Assembly: GCF_009208555.1 (NCBI RefSeq)
Contig: NZ_WFLI01000005.1
Location: forward strand, 124,001-188,000
DNA length: 64,000 nt
From: Janthinobacterium violaceinigrum
GTDB lineage: Bacteria; Pseudomonadota; Gammaproteobacteria; Burkholderiales; Burkholderiaceae_D
Direction: 5' to 3'
The notes beneath the pieces were generated by a model that was not told the DNA's origin, did no database searches, and saw only the letters and a program-made list of their open reading frames with translations. Positions 1 to 8,230 of this stretch are shown piece by piece (position 1 is the first letter of the stretch; each line of letters starts with the position of its first letter). A program made the translations under genes and the position numbers.

Positions 1-2
1 TG

Positions 3-413
3 CCCAGCCATGCCCCGAAGGCGCCGCCCGGCGTGCTGCAGCAGATGGTGGCGTACCAGCCCGCGCTGGAAGCGCCGCGCCGCGAATGGTTTATCGCCGG
101 CACGGAAAGCGCCGTCATCGCCGTCGTGGGCGACATCGTGAAGCCAGCCGCCATCGTGTATCCGGCCGAGGACAGCATCCTCGCCATCGACCCCGACATC
201 CCGCCCGCCCTGCAGCGCGTCTTTTTCCAGGCCCAGGGCAGCCACGGCTTGCGCTGGGTGCTCGACGGCAAGGACATGGGCGGCGCTGCGGAGAGCATCA
301 GCTGGCGCCCCGTACCGGGCAAGCACGCGCTGGCCCTCGTCGACGACGGGGGCAAGACGGTGGCGCAGGTGGCGTTCCAGGTGCGGGGGAATGCGCTGGT
401 GCAGCTGCATTAG
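3..413 (+). CDS. pbpC: Penicillin-binding protein 1C, C-terminal end (partial)
   Basis: This is the tail of a class A penicillin-binding protein of the PBP1C type, a periplasmic peptidoglycan glycosyltransferase/transpeptidase. The catalytic domains lie before the window. The 136 visible codons are open from base 3 and end with TAG at 411..413. They carry the small beta-rich C-terminal domain typical of PBP1C, including the segment EWFIAGTES and the closing WRPVPGKHALALVD motif. Because the gene is cut by the window edge, the assignment rests on this domain alone. No terminator is visible in the 52 bases that separate it from the convergent gene at 466. Confidence 0.85.
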   Translation, partial: PSHAPKAPPGVLQQMVAYQPALEAPRREWFIAGTESAVIAVVGDIVKPAAIVYPAEDSILAIDPDIPPALQRVFFQAQGSHGLRWVLDGKDMGGAAESISWRPVPGKHALALVDDGGKTVAQVAFQVRGNALVQLH

Positions 414-465
414 GCGTAGTGATTCGCGCCCTTGGCCACGCTAGCGCGGTATCGTCAAAAAGTAG

Positions 466-1146
466 TTACGGCGCGCTGATGATGTTCGTCAGCGCAATGC
501 GGTACGCGGGCTGCACGTCGCCATCCCGGTCCAGCTTGTCCATCATGATCACGCCGTAGCCTTGCGCGTACCACACGTATTCGCCGCTCTTGCCCTTGCT
601 TTTTCCACCGACGTCATGCAGTTCGAACTTGCAGGCGTCGGGGAAGCGGCGGCCGCCCAGTTCCAGGCGTTCCCAGCCCAGGAAGGTGATGGAGAAATCG
701 CGTTTGTCCGTGCGCGTGGACGTCGTGATCTTGTCGGACAGGCCCGCCAGCGGGTAGTGGGTGCTTATTTGCGTGTCCGTGAACTGCACGCGCACTTCCT
801 GGCCGGGGCGCATGTTGGCGGGGATGGCGGACTGCGGCGTGTAGACATTCTTGCTGCGCACGGTGCCGTCTTCGTTGTAATGGATGGTACCCGTCAGGAA
901 GACCTGGCCGTCGCGGATATCCTGGTAGGACGTGGCCAGCAGCACGCCGCCGTCGAGGATCAGCTGCGTGCCCTTCTGTTTCTTGCCCTCGAAGGTTTCT
1001 TCGACATTGACTTGCGCGTCGCCATTGTTCTTGCTGAATTTGATGCCCGTCGTCAGTTCCATGCACTGGCCCACCGTGGGCGCCGCCTGTGCACTGGCGG
1101 CCGCGAATACGCTGGCCGCCACCATTCCACACCATGCTGCTTTCAT
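466..1146 (-). CDS. Exported protein of unknown function
   Basis: This 226-residue protein has a clear Sec signal peptide (MKAAWCGMVAASVFAAASAQA, cleavage before APTVG), so the mature protein should be periplasmic. The mature part is polar and beta-rich by appearance. It has two cysteines, one near each end (GQCMEL and DACKFEL), which could form a disulfide. I recognise no domain. The ATG at 1146 is preferred over the in-frame ATG at 1152 because AGGA sits five to six bases ahead of it. It is convergent with pbpC and lies downstream of the small exported protein at 1221. Confidence 0.7.
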   Translation of the reverse strand: MKAAWCGMVAASVFAAASAQAAPTVGQCMELTTGIKFSKNNGDAQVNVEETFEGKKQKGTQLILDGGVLLATSYQDIRDGQVFLTGTIHYNEDGTVRSKNVYTPQSAIPANMRPGQEVRVQFTDTQISTHYPLAGLSDKITTSTRTDKRDFSITFLGWERLELGGRRFPDACKFELHDVGGKSKGKSGEYVWYAQGYGVIMMDKLDRDGDVQPAYRIALTNIISAP

Positions 1147-1220
1147 TATCATCCTGGCTATCTTGAAAAGCGAGATGATAGCGTGCCGTGGAGCAATGTG
1201 GCGCAGCGCTGGAGGAGGGC

Positions 1221-1529
1221 TTAGCGCGCTGGCGCGACGGGCGTCGCTGGCGGCGCGGCGGCGGGGCCGCTGGCGGCCGGAGTGTCCGGCGTGGCCACTG
1301 GCTTGCCGCGCCGCGTGCGCTTGTCCGTGCGCGTCTTGCCGGGCTTGGCGTCGTGCACCAGCTTGCCTTTGTTGTCGAGTTTGTCGGACTGGTCCGATTG
1401 CTGGCCCGGGTGCCTGGCATTGTTGGTGTGGTTGCCCGTCTGGTTCACATTCGTCGTCGACTGGGCTTGCACCCAGGCGCCGCCGACGGTCATCAGGGTG
1501 GCGGCCAGCAAGAGAGCGGCGGTTTTCAT
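1221..1529 (-). CDS. Small exported low-complexity protein
   Basis: This 102-residue protein opens with a signal peptide (MKTAALLLAATLMTVGGAWVQA). A short polar stretch rich in Asn, Gln, Asp and Lys follows, and then an Ala/Pro tail. The mature part lacks Cys and shows no recognisable domain. The codon pattern and the signal sequence support a real gene, and the product is probably an unstructured periplasmic protein. It is transcribed in the same direction as the exported protein at 466..1146, with about 75 bases between them. Function is unknown. Confidence 0.6.
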   Translation of the reverse strand: MKTAALLLAATLMTVGGAWVQAQSTTNVNQTGNHTNNARHPGQQSDQSDKLDNKGKLVHDAKPGKTRTDKRTRRGKPVATPDTPAASGPAAAPPATPVAPAR

Positions 1530-1633
1530 GGCGGTATCCTGTGCGAGCGTTGAGATGAGCTTGCATTGTCACACAGGAGTCCGCCCGCACGGGTAGGACG
1601 TCGCCCCATGGGCGTGTCGGCTTGATGCTCAGC

Positions 1634-2980
1634 TTATCGGAACTGTTCCGTCGAGATATCGAAGCGCTTGAGCTTGTCGTACAGCGTTTTCTTCGGGATA
1701 TTCAGGCTGGCGGCCGCGTCGATGACGTTGCCATTGTGGCGGCGCAAGGCTTCCTCGATGATGGAAATCTCGAAGGTGTCCACTTGTTCGGCCAAGGACG
1801 CCTCGCGGCAGCCGGCCGGACTCAGGGTGTCGTCGAGCAAGCCCAGCACGAAGCGGTCGGCCACATTGTGCAGTTCGCGCACATTGCCTGCCCAGCGCTG
1901 CGCCATCAGCGAGGCGATCAGTTCGCCGCTGACGAGGGCGGCCGGCTGGCCGTAGCGCAAGGCTGCCTGCAGCACGAAGAATTCGAACAGCAGGGGAATA
2001 TCTTCGCGCCGGTTGCGCAGCGCGGGCAGGGTCAGGCTGGCCACGTTCAGGCGGTAATACAGGTCGGGACGGAACTTGCCCTGTTCGGCCAGCACATTCA
2101 AGTCTTCCTTGGCGGCGGCAATCACGCGGAAATTGACGCAAATCAATTTATTGGAGCCGAGCCGTTCCACCTGCCGTTCCTGCAGCACGCGCAGCAGCTT
2201 GACTTGCAGGGCCAGCGGCATGCTTTCGATTTCATCCAGGAACAGGGTGCCGCCGTTTGCGTACTCGATCTTGCCGATGCGCTGGCGCTGCGCGCCCGTG
2301 AACGCGCCTTCCTCGTGGCCGAACAGTTCCGATTCAAAGATCGATTCGGGCAGGGCGCCGCAGTTGATGGCCACAAACGGGTGGTCGCGCCGCTCGCTGA
2401 AGTCGTGCAGGCAGCGGGCGATCAGCTCTTTTCCCGTCCCCGTTTCGCCGAGGATGATGATGTCGGCCGACTTGGGCGCCAGGTTCAGCACCAGCTGGCG
2501 CACCTTGGCCATGGCCGCGCTGCGGCCCACGATGCGCGCCTCGATGCCGACCCGCTGTTCGAGCTGGCGGCGCAAATTCATGTTTTCCAGCACCAGATGG
2601 CGTTTGTCGAGCGCGCGGCGGCACACTTCCACCAGCAGGTCGGCGGAAAACGGTTTTTCGATGAAATCGTAGGCGCCACGGCGCATGGCGCCCACGGCCA
2701 TCGATACGTCGCCGTGGCCCGTGACGAGGATGACGGGCAGGCTGGCATCCTGCGCCACGGCGATATCGAGCAGTTTCAAGCCATCCATGCCGGGCAGCTT
2801 GATATCGCTCAATAAAATGCCGGCAAATTCGGGCACCAGGTAGGGCAGCGCTTCCTCGGCCGTGGCGACGGCCGTCACTTGCAGTCCCGCCAGTTCCAGC
2901 GATTGCCGCGCGCCCTTGCGCACGACGGCATCGTCTTCCACCAGCAGCACTTGCATGCCCTCAAAATTATTCTCGTGCAT
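1634..2980 (-). CDS. dctD: DctD-type sigma54-dependent response regulator
   Basis: This is a three-domain NtrC-family activator of 448 residues. The receiver domain spans about 9-125, with the phosphoacceptor Asp59 (SDIKLPG). The AAA+ domain has Walker A GETGTGKE at 178-185, the sigma54-contacting GAFTGA motif at 225-230 and Walker B LFLDE at 246-250. A Fis-type helix-turn-helix lies at about 414-441. An intact GAFTGA shows that it can activate RNA polymerase-sigma54. It overlaps the end of the kinase gene by one base, so the two are translationally coupled. DctD classically controls C4-dicarboxylate uptake, but here the nearest transporter is a taurine/sulfonate-type ABC system with a sigma54 promoter at 7652..7667, the likely target. 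Confidence 0.88.
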   Translation of the reverse strand: MHENNFEGMQVLLVEDDAVVRKGARQSLELAGLQVTAVATAEEALPYLVPEFAGILLSDIKLPGMDGLKLLDIAVAQDASLPVILVTGHGDVSMAVGAMRRGAYDFIEKPFSADLLVEVCRRALDKRHLVLENMNLRRQLEQRVGIEARIVGRSAAMAKVRQLVLNLAPKSADIIILGETGTGKELIARCLHDFSERRDHPFVAINCGALPESIFESELFGHEEGAFTGAQRQRIGKIEYANGGTLFLDEIESMPLALQVKLLRVLQERQVERLGSNKLICVNFRVIAAAKEDLNVLAEQGKFRPDLYYRLNVASLTLPALRNRREDIPLLFEFFVLQAALRYGQPAALVSGELIASLMAQRWAGNVRELHNVADRFVLGLLDDTLSPAGCREASLAEQVDTFEISIIEEALRRHNGNVIDAAASLNIPKKTLYDKLKRFDISTEQFR

Positions 2981-4875
2981 CAGATGTTTCCTTCGTCTCT
3001 CTCCCCCGGGTCGCAGCTCAGGGTGATGGTAAATTGTGCGCCGCCCCCTTCCTGCGCGCTGCGGTTGCGCACGGCCAGCGCGCTGCCCGCCGCGCGCAGT
3101 ATGCCTGCGCTGATCGACAATCCCAAGCCCAGCCCGTGTTCCTTGGTGGTATAGAAGGGGTCGAAGATCTTGTCCAGCGAAGCGAGCGGGATGCCGGGGC
3201 CATTATCGGTGATATGCAGCACGGCGAGGCTGCCTTCGCGGCGCACCTGGAACCATATCTTCACGGGCTCGCTTTCCGGCACGGCATCCATGGCGTTGGT
3301 GATCAGGTTGGTAAACACCTGTTCCAGGCCGATGGCGTTGCACAGCACGATGATGTCGTCCTCCAGCCAGCTTTCATGCAGGGTCAGCCGTTGCGAATTC
3401 TTGCGCGTGCGGATCTGCAGCATGGTTTGCGCAAACGCCTGGCGCACGCTGACGGGTTTGCGGGCATCGTCGCTGCGCCGCGCAAAGCCTTTCAATTGCG
3501 ACGTCACATAGCCGAGGCGCTTGACGAGGTCGGAAATGGTGGACAGGTTGTCCAGCGCGTCGTCGATGCGCCCGCGCGCCAGGAAGACCTTGGCATTGTC
3601 GGAAAACGTCTGCAGGGCGGCCAGCGGCTGGTTCAGCTCGTGCGTGACGCCGGCCGCCATCTGGCCGATGGCTGCCAGCTTGCCGCTTTGCACCAGTTCC
3701 GCCTGGGCATAGCGCAGGGTCTGCTCGGCCCGCTCGCGCTCGGCCACTTCCGCCTGCAGGCGGCCATTCGCGTGCACGAGGTCGGCCGTGCGCTGCTCGA
3801 CCTTGATTTCCAGCTGTTCATAGGCGCGCGCCAGGGTTTGCTGCGCATTGAGCTTGTCGGCGATGCGGCGCCGGCGCTGGCGCGCATACATCAGGGCCAG
3901 CAGCAGCAGGGCCCAGCCCAGCGCGGCGGCGATGGCCGCGTTGCGCGCCGCTTCATCAACCTGGTCGAGTTCGGCCAGCACCGTGATCTGCCATTGCAGC
4001 GGACCCAGCGCACGGTTCACGGCCAGATAGTCCACCTTGTCGGCGCTGCCGGACAGGGCGGGGGTGTCGCCCGTCTGCGGCCGTTCCAGTGTCATCACGC
4101 TGGCGCCATCGGCAAACTGGCGCCGCAGCCGGTGCGGCAAGATGGGCAGGTTTTCCTGCAGGAACTGGCGCTGCGCGCTGATGTCGTTCTTGGCGGCCGG
4201 CGACAGGGGCGCCAGGGTCTTGAACTTGAAGGCGGGCGTGGTGGCCAGGATCAGCACGCCATTGGCATCCTTGACCCAGATCTGTTCGCCGGCGCCGGGC
4301 GTGCGCCACGATTGCTCGATCCAGTCCAGGTTGACCTTGGCGGCGACGATGCCGATGATGCGCCCGTTGCGCTGCACGGGTTGCGAAATGAAATAGCCGG
4401 CCTCGAAGGTGGAGGCGCCGATGCCGTAGAAGCGGCCGATGCCGCCCGCGATCGCATCCTTGAAGTAGGGCCGGAAACCATAGTTGACGCCCACGTAGGA
4501 GCTGCGGTCTTGCCAGTTGCTGGACGCCAGGGTCGTGCCCTTGTCGTCGAGCACGTAGACGGCAAAGGCGCCCGCGCGGCGGTTCATGTCGACCAGGTAG
4601 GCGTTGATCTGCGTGACCTTGTCGGCGCTGGGCTGCTCCAGCAGCTGCGCCACCGCATCGCTCTGGGCCACGGCCAGGGGCAAGAATTCGTACTTGTTGA
4701 GGGCGCCGCCGATGGACGCCGCATACAGTTCCGCGCGCGAATCGAGCGTGCGGTGTAATTCATCGAGCTGGCGCTGCTTGACCCAGGCATACGACGCCCA
4801 CGTCAGCACGACCAGCGAACCCACGGCCAGCAGGGGGGCTAGCGCGGGTTTCAGGGTCCATTTGCCGAATGCCAT
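2980..4875 (-). CDS. dctB: DctB-type membrane sensor histidine kinase
   Basis: This 631-residue inner-membrane kinase has TM1 at about 12-32, a large periplasmic sensor region (about 33-300, double-Cache type as in DctB) and TM2 at about 312-330. A coiled coil follows at about 335-395, then the dimerisation/phosphoacceptor region with His412 (THELNQPLAAL) and a HATPase domain with N, G1 and G2 boxes (DNGPGIP, GLGLGLSI). The start at 4875 has GGAG five bases upstream. It pairs with the regulator encoded immediately after it. The DctB family senses small carboxylates, but ligand residues cannot be assigned by eye, and the adjacent ABC transporter suggests another small anion may be sensed. Confidence 0.88.
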   Translation of the reverse strand: MAFGKWTLKPALAPLLAVGSLVVLTWASYAWVKQRQLDELHRTLDSRAELYAASIGGALNKYEFLPLAVAQSDAVAQLLEQPSADKVTQINAYLVDMNRRAGAFAVYVLDDKGTTLASSNWQDRSSYVGVNYGFRPYFKDAIAGGIGRFYGIGASTFEAGYFISQPVQRNGRIIGIVAAKVNLDWIEQSWRTPGAGEQIWVKDANGVLILATTPAFKFKTLAPLSPAAKNDISAQRQFLQENLPILPHRLRRQFADGASVMTLERPQTGDTPALSGSADKVDYLAVNRALGPLQWQITVLAELDQVDEAARNAAIAAALGWALLLLALMYARQRRRRIADKLNAQQTLARAYEQLEIKVEQRTADLVHANGRLQAEVAERERAEQTLRYAQAELVQSGKLAAIGQMAAGVTHELNQPLAALQTFSDNAKVFLARGRIDDALDNLSTISDLVKRLGYVTSQLKGFARRSDDARKPVSVRQAFAQTMLQIRTRKNSQRLTLHESWLEDDIIVLCNAIGLEQVFTNLITNAMDAVPESEPVKIWFQVRREGSLAVLHITDNGPGIPLASLDKIFDPFYTTKEHGLGLGLSISAGILRAAGSALAVRNRSAQEGGGAQFTITLSCDPGERDEGNI

Positions 4876-4903
4876 GGTGCTCCGTGTGTCTGTTTAGCAA
4901 TGC

Positions 4904-4930
4904 GGGGTCAGACCCGGCGGGTCTGACCCC
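4904..4930. repeat. Perfect palindrome GGGGTCAGACCC-GGC-GGGTCTGACCCC
   Basis: Two perfect 12-base arms (4904..4915 and 4919..4930) are separated by three bases. The element sits between the stop of the ABC ATPase gene and the start of dctB. As RNA it would form a very stable hairpin, but no T tract follows on either strand, so it is not a standard intrinsic terminator. It may lower dctBD expression relative to the transporter genes, or it may be a dispersed intergenic repeat. Confidence 0.7.
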
Positions 4931-4935
4931 ATTAC

Positions 4936-5727
4936 TTAGTCTGCAGTACTTGCCATGGTCTCGGCGTTATGGTGCCGCTGCTGCTCTTCCATCACCATCT
5001 CGCCCAGCATGCGCTTGAGGCGGTTGAACTCCGGGTCGCTCGGGTCGCGCGGGCGGGGCAGTTCGATGGCCACGTCGCGCTTGATGGTGCCTGGACGGTA
5101 GGTCATGACGATGGTGCGGTCGGCCAGGTAGATCGATTCCTCGATCGAGTGCGTGACGAACACGATGGTGGTGCCGAAGACTTTCCAGATTTTCAGCAGC
5201 TCATCTTGCAGGTTGCGCCGCGTCAAGGCATCCAGTGCGCCGAACGGTTCATCCATCAGCATGATCGGCGAATCGAGGGCCAGCACGCGGGCAATCGCCA
5301 CGCGCTGGCGCATGCCGCCCGACAAGTCTTTCGGGTAGCGGGCACGGAATTCCGTCAAGCCCAGCATGCTCAGCAGCATGTCGACCCGTTCCTTGATCTC
5401 GGCCGGCGTCTTGCCGGCGATTTCCAGGCCGAAAGCGATATTGCTCTCGATGGTCATCCACGGGAACAGCGCGTATTCCTGGAACACCATGCCGCGGTCG
5501 GGACCGGGCTCGGTGATCAGCTTGCCGCCGGCCAGGATCTGGCCCGAGGTCGGCTGCGAAAAGCCGGCGATGGCGTTGAGCAAAGTCGACTTGCCGCAGC
5601 CGGACGGCCCCAGCAGGCAGATGAATTCGCCGCTGGCGATTTCCAGGTTGATATCCTTCAGGGCGATGACGTCCGCGCCGCCCGTGGTGAAGATTTTATT
5701 GACTGCATTGATATTGATCGTGGTCAT
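4936..5727 (-). CDS. ABC transporter ATPase, nitrate/sulfonate/taurine type
   Basis: This 263-residue cytoplasmic ATPase belongs to the TauB/SsuB/NrtD group. Walker A is GPSGCGKST at 40-48, the ABC signature LSGGM is at 135-139 and Walker B IMLMDEP is at 155-161. The ATG at 5727 is chosen because AGAGGA precedes it by six bases; a longer reading frame to 5763 would run into the permease gene. It follows the permease gene by 11 bases and should energise that permease. The substrate could be taurine, an alkanesulfonate, nitrate or another small anion, and cannot be read from the ATPase. Confidence 0.9.
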   Translation of the reverse strand: MTTININAVNKIFTTGGADVIALKDINLEIASGEFICLLGPSGCGKSTLLNAIAGFSQPTSGQILAGGKLITEPGPDRGMVFQEYALFPWMTIESNIAFGLEIAGKTPAEIKERVDMLLSMLGLTEFRARYPKDLSGGMRQRVAIARVLALDSPIMLMDEPFGALDALTRRNLQDELLKIWKVFGTTIVFVTHSIEESIYLADRTIVMTYRPGTIKRDVAIELPRPRDPSDPEFNRLKRMLGEMVMEEQQRHHNAETMASTAD

Positions 5728-5738
5728 GGCCGTTCCTC

Positions 5739-6560
5739 TCAGTGTTCCAGGCCGCGGTGCCACTGCAGCAAATGATTATTCAGGGCATTCATGGCCATGT
5801 CGATGGCCAGGCCGAACAGGCCGATGGTAAACATGCCGGCGATAATCTTGTCAGACCAGAAATATTCGCGCGCTTCCAGGATGCGGAAACCCAGGCCGCT
5901 GTTGACGGCAATCATTTCCGCCACGATCACGACGATGAAGGCCGTGCCCATGCCGATGCGCGCGCCGGCCAGGATGTAGGGCGTGGCGGCCGGCAGGATG
6001 ACGCGGCGGAACATCGTCATCTGGCTGGCGCCCAGGTTGCGCGCGGCGCGGATGTAGATGCCGTCGACCTGGCGCACGCCGGCGATGGTATTCATCAGTA
6101 CGGGGAAGAAGGAACCAATGCTGATCAGGAAGAAGGCGGGCGGGTTGCCCAGGCCGAACCACAGAATCGCCAGCGGAATGTAGGCGATCGGCGGAATCGG
6201 ACGCAGCACCTGCACCAGCGGGTCGAACAGTTTATAGATGGTCTTGTTGGTGCCCATCAGCAAGCCCAGCGGCAAGGCCAGGCCCGCGCCGATGGCGAAG
6301 CCGCCCAGCACGCGCGACAGGCTGGCCCAGGCGTCATGCGGCAGTTCGCCGGAGAACAGCCACACCAGGTAGTTGCCCGATTCGGGCGTGTACGCTTCCA
6401 GCGGTACCAGGTATTCATACCACTTCACCAGCACGGCCACGGGCGAGGGCAGGATTTGCGGGTTGATCCAGCCAAACGTGGACATGGCTTGCCACAGCAG
6501 CAGCACGGCCACGGGCACGGCGGCACCGTGCGCGAAGCGTTTCATCATTTGAATATTCAT
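5739..6560 (-). CDS. ABC transporter permease, TauC/SsuC type
   Basis: This 273-residue inner-membrane permease of the binding-protein-dependent transport family has about six membrane segments. The cytoplasmic EAA loop that docks the ATPase reads AARNLGASQMTMFRRVILPAATPYI. It lies between the binding-protein gene (15-base gap) and the ATPase gene (11-base gap) in one operon. The start at 6560 has only a weak ribosome-binding site, and ATGs at 6548 and 6545 are alternatives. Substrate is not determined. Confidence 0.9.
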   Translation of the reverse strand: MNIQMMKRFAHGAAVPVAVLLLWQAMSTFGWINPQILPSPVAVLVKWYEYLVPLEAYTPESGNYLVWLFSGELPHDAWASLSRVLGGFAIGAGLALPLGLLMGTNKTIYKLFDPLVQVLRPIPPIAYIPLAILWFGLGNPPAFFLISIGSFFPVLMNTIAGVRQVDGIYIRAARNLGASQMTMFRRVILPAATPYILAGARIGMGTAFIVVIVAEMIAVNSGLGFRILEAREYFWSDKIIAGMFTIGLFGLAIDMAMNALNNHLLQWHRGLEH

Positions 6561-6575
6561 CGTGACACTTTCAGA

Positions 6576-7577
6576 TTAGCGTGGAGCGTAGGACTTCTTG
6601 GCTTTTTCCAGCAGGTCCAGCTTGACCCAATCCTGTGCTGCAGGCGGTTTGGCCATGCGGCCCACGCCGAATTTCACCATGTAGTCGGTGGTCAACTGGA
6701 CGTGGCTTTGCGTGATGTCTTCCGTGAAGATGGCGTTGTCGATGGCATCGCGGTAATCCTCGGACGTGATCTGGTTCTTGAACATCGATTCGCGCACGTA
6801 TTTTTCCGCCAGTTTCGGATCGGCCAGGAAGGCGCGCGTGGCGGCGACGAAGCAATCCATGAAGCGCTGCGCCACGGCAGGTTTCTCTTTGTACATCTTT
6901 TCCGTCATCACGAGGGCGCGCACGGGCTCGCCCAGCGGCGTGTCGTAGGGTTTGATGACGGCCGAGCCGTATTTCTTGTGGATCGCTTGCGTGGAGTAGG
7001 GCTCGGACTGGCTCATGGCGTCGATATCCTTGGTCAGCAGCGCCTGGTTCAGGTCCGGATAGCCCATGTACAGGATCTGCACGTCCTTGCCCGGCTTGTC
7101 GGACCAGGTCAGTTTGGCCTTGGTCAGTTCGGCAAACAGCAGGATTTCCTGCGGGCCGCCGCGCGTGACGCCGACTTTCTTGCCTTTCAGGTCGGCGATG
7201 CCCTTGATGTTCAGGTCGGGACGGCCGACGATCTGCACGCCGCCCTTGGCAAAGCCGCCCACCAGGTACACGGGCAAGCCCGTGGCGCGGCCCGTGATGG
7301 CCGCTTCCAGCGCGCTGGCGGACACGTCGATTTCACCGGCGATCATGGCCGGCACGATGTCGAGGCCCTTGGCGAAGATGCGCTCTTCGATCTTCAGGTC
7401 GTATTTGGGCGCGATTTCCTTCATGTAGGCAACGGCGCCGTAATGGGCGAATTTCAGGTTGCCCAGGCGGACGGTATCGGCCGCGTGCACGGCCAGCGGG
7501 AACTGCGCGGCCAGGGCGACGGCTACGGCCAGAGCCTTGGTGTTCAGGAAGGACGAGATGCGGAAGGTGCGTGCCAT
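6576..7577 (-). CDS. ABC transporter substrate-binding protein, TauA/SsuA type
   Basis: This 333-residue periplasmic binding protein has a signal peptide ending near AVHA (residue 32), followed by the family start DTVRLGNLKFAHYGAVAYMK. The two-lobed NMT1/TauA fold is indicated by the segments GEIDVSASALEAAITG and DLKGKKVGVTRGG. It is the first gene of the minus-strand set, ahead of permease, ATPase, sensor kinase and sigma54 activator. Its leader carries the sigma54 promoter at 7652..7667. The ligand is unknown; homologues bind sulfonates, nitrate, bicarbonate or aromatic acids. Confidence 0.9.
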   Translation of the reverse strand: MARTFRISSFLNTKALAVAVALAAQFPLAVHAADTVRLGNLKFAHYGAVAYMKEIAPKYDLKIEERIFAKGLDIVPAMIAGEIDVSASALEAAITGRATGLPVYLVGGFAKGGVQIVGRPDLNIKGIADLKGKKVGVTRGGPQEILLFAELTKAKLTWSDKPGKDVQILYMGYPDLNQALLTKDIDAMSQSEPYSTQAIHKKYGSAVIKPYDTPLGEPVRALVMTEKMYKEKPAVAQRFMDCFVAATRAFLADPKLAEKYVRESMFKNQITSEDYRDAIDNAIFTEDITQSHVQLTTDYMVKFGVGRMAKPPAAQDWVKLDLLEKAKKSYAPR

Positions 7578-7651
7578 GCTGTTGTCTCCAAAAGGTAGAT
7601 GGTTTTATATGGGGTGAAGCTGCCGCTCTGCGGCGGTTATGAAAATATAAA

Positions 7652-7667
7652 AGCATCTTCCGTGCCA
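7652..7667 (-). promoter_or_regulatory. Sigma54 promoter of the ABC transporter/dctBD set
   Basis: Read on the minus strand the site is TGGCACGGAAGATGCT. The invariant GG and GC dinucleotides are separated by exactly ten bases, and the -24 element TGGCACG matches consensus fully. The -12 element reads ATGC instead of TTGC. Transcription would begin near 7641, about 64 bases before the binding-protein ATG at 7577. The last gene of the same set encodes a sigma54 activator with an intact GAFTGA motif. Confidence 0.75.
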
Positions 7668-7752
7668 GTGGAGCGCATTTTGACGTTTATTGCAAGTGAT
7701 TGTTTATAAAGGTTTAATTTGAATCTAGTGAAAATGGGAAATAGCGATATTC

Positions 7753-7797
7753 CGCCTTTCCGCACGGGGAGGGGAAAGGCTGTGCGGATTGCCGCAT
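7753..7797. promoter_or_regulatory. Candidate activator (enhancer) sites upstream of the sigma54 promoter
   Basis: About 90-130 bases upstream of the -24 element there are GTGCGG half-sites in both orientations. CCGCAC is at 7760..7765, and a near-palindrome TGTGCGGATTGCCGCATT starts at 7781. Distance and symmetry suit a dimeric NtrC-type activator such as the DctD-like protein encoded in this set. Binding is inferred only from the pattern. Confidence 0.4.
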
Positions 7798-7896
7798 TCC
7801 GGGCGGCCGGCGCGCTGCCCGCCGGTGCCGGACATGCAGGTCACGATGGGGGCCAACTTGCGGGTGAACCTTCGGGGCGCGGCCGACTCCAAACGT

Positions 7897-7930
7897 AAAA
7901 AAACGCGTTGCAAACAGGCTGGCAACGCGT
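7897..7930 (-). terminator. Rho-independent terminator after the small lipoprotein gene
   Basis: Perfect nine-base arms ACGCGTTGC (7903..7911) and GCAACGCGT (7922..7930) flank a ten-base loop. On the minus strand the stem is followed by a run of six to seven T. It ends the transcript of the lipoprotein gene at 7994..8230 and insulates it from the regulatory region of the transporter set. Confidence 0.85.
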
Positions 7931-7993
7931 AACTCCCCCGTGGAGTAGGGGCGGCGCCGCGCTGGCGCCTGATCGATTGCCGTCGGGCGGCTG

Positions 7994-8230
7994 TTATTTG
8001 GGCGCCGTGGCGGGCGGCAGTGCGGGCGCGGTGGCCGGATCGGTCAGGGGCGCCGGCGGTGTCGTGCTGCCCGGACCGGCTTCCGGCGTGGCCGGCGCGA
8101 CGGGGGCCGGCATCACCTGCGGGGCGGACGCGGGGTTGGGCGCCGTTTCGGGCAATGGCGCCTCGGCCGGTTTTTTGCAGGCGGACAGGGTGACGAGGGC
8201 GGCGGCGGCCAGCAGGGCAGGCATGTTCAT
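7994..8230 (-). CDS. Small proline-rich lipoprotein
   Basis: This 78-residue protein begins MNMPALLAAAALVTLSACKKP, a lipoprotein signal peptide with lipobox LSAC (Cys18). The mature part is almost entirely Ala, Pro, Thr and Glu, so it should be an extended, membrane-anchored tail without a fold. The residues after the Cys are Lys-Lys rather than Asp, which points to outer-membrane sorting. A strong terminator follows at 7897..7930. Function is unknown. Confidence 0.7.
   Translation of the reverse strand: MNMPALLAAAALVTLSACKKPAEAPLPETAPNPASAPQVMPAPVAPATPEAGPGSTTPPAPLTDPATAPALPPATAPK

Noticed and set aside
3034..4758. Long open frame antisense to dctB
   Set aside because: It has no homology-like features and lies opposite an intact histidine kinase; composition is typical of a GC-driven shadow.
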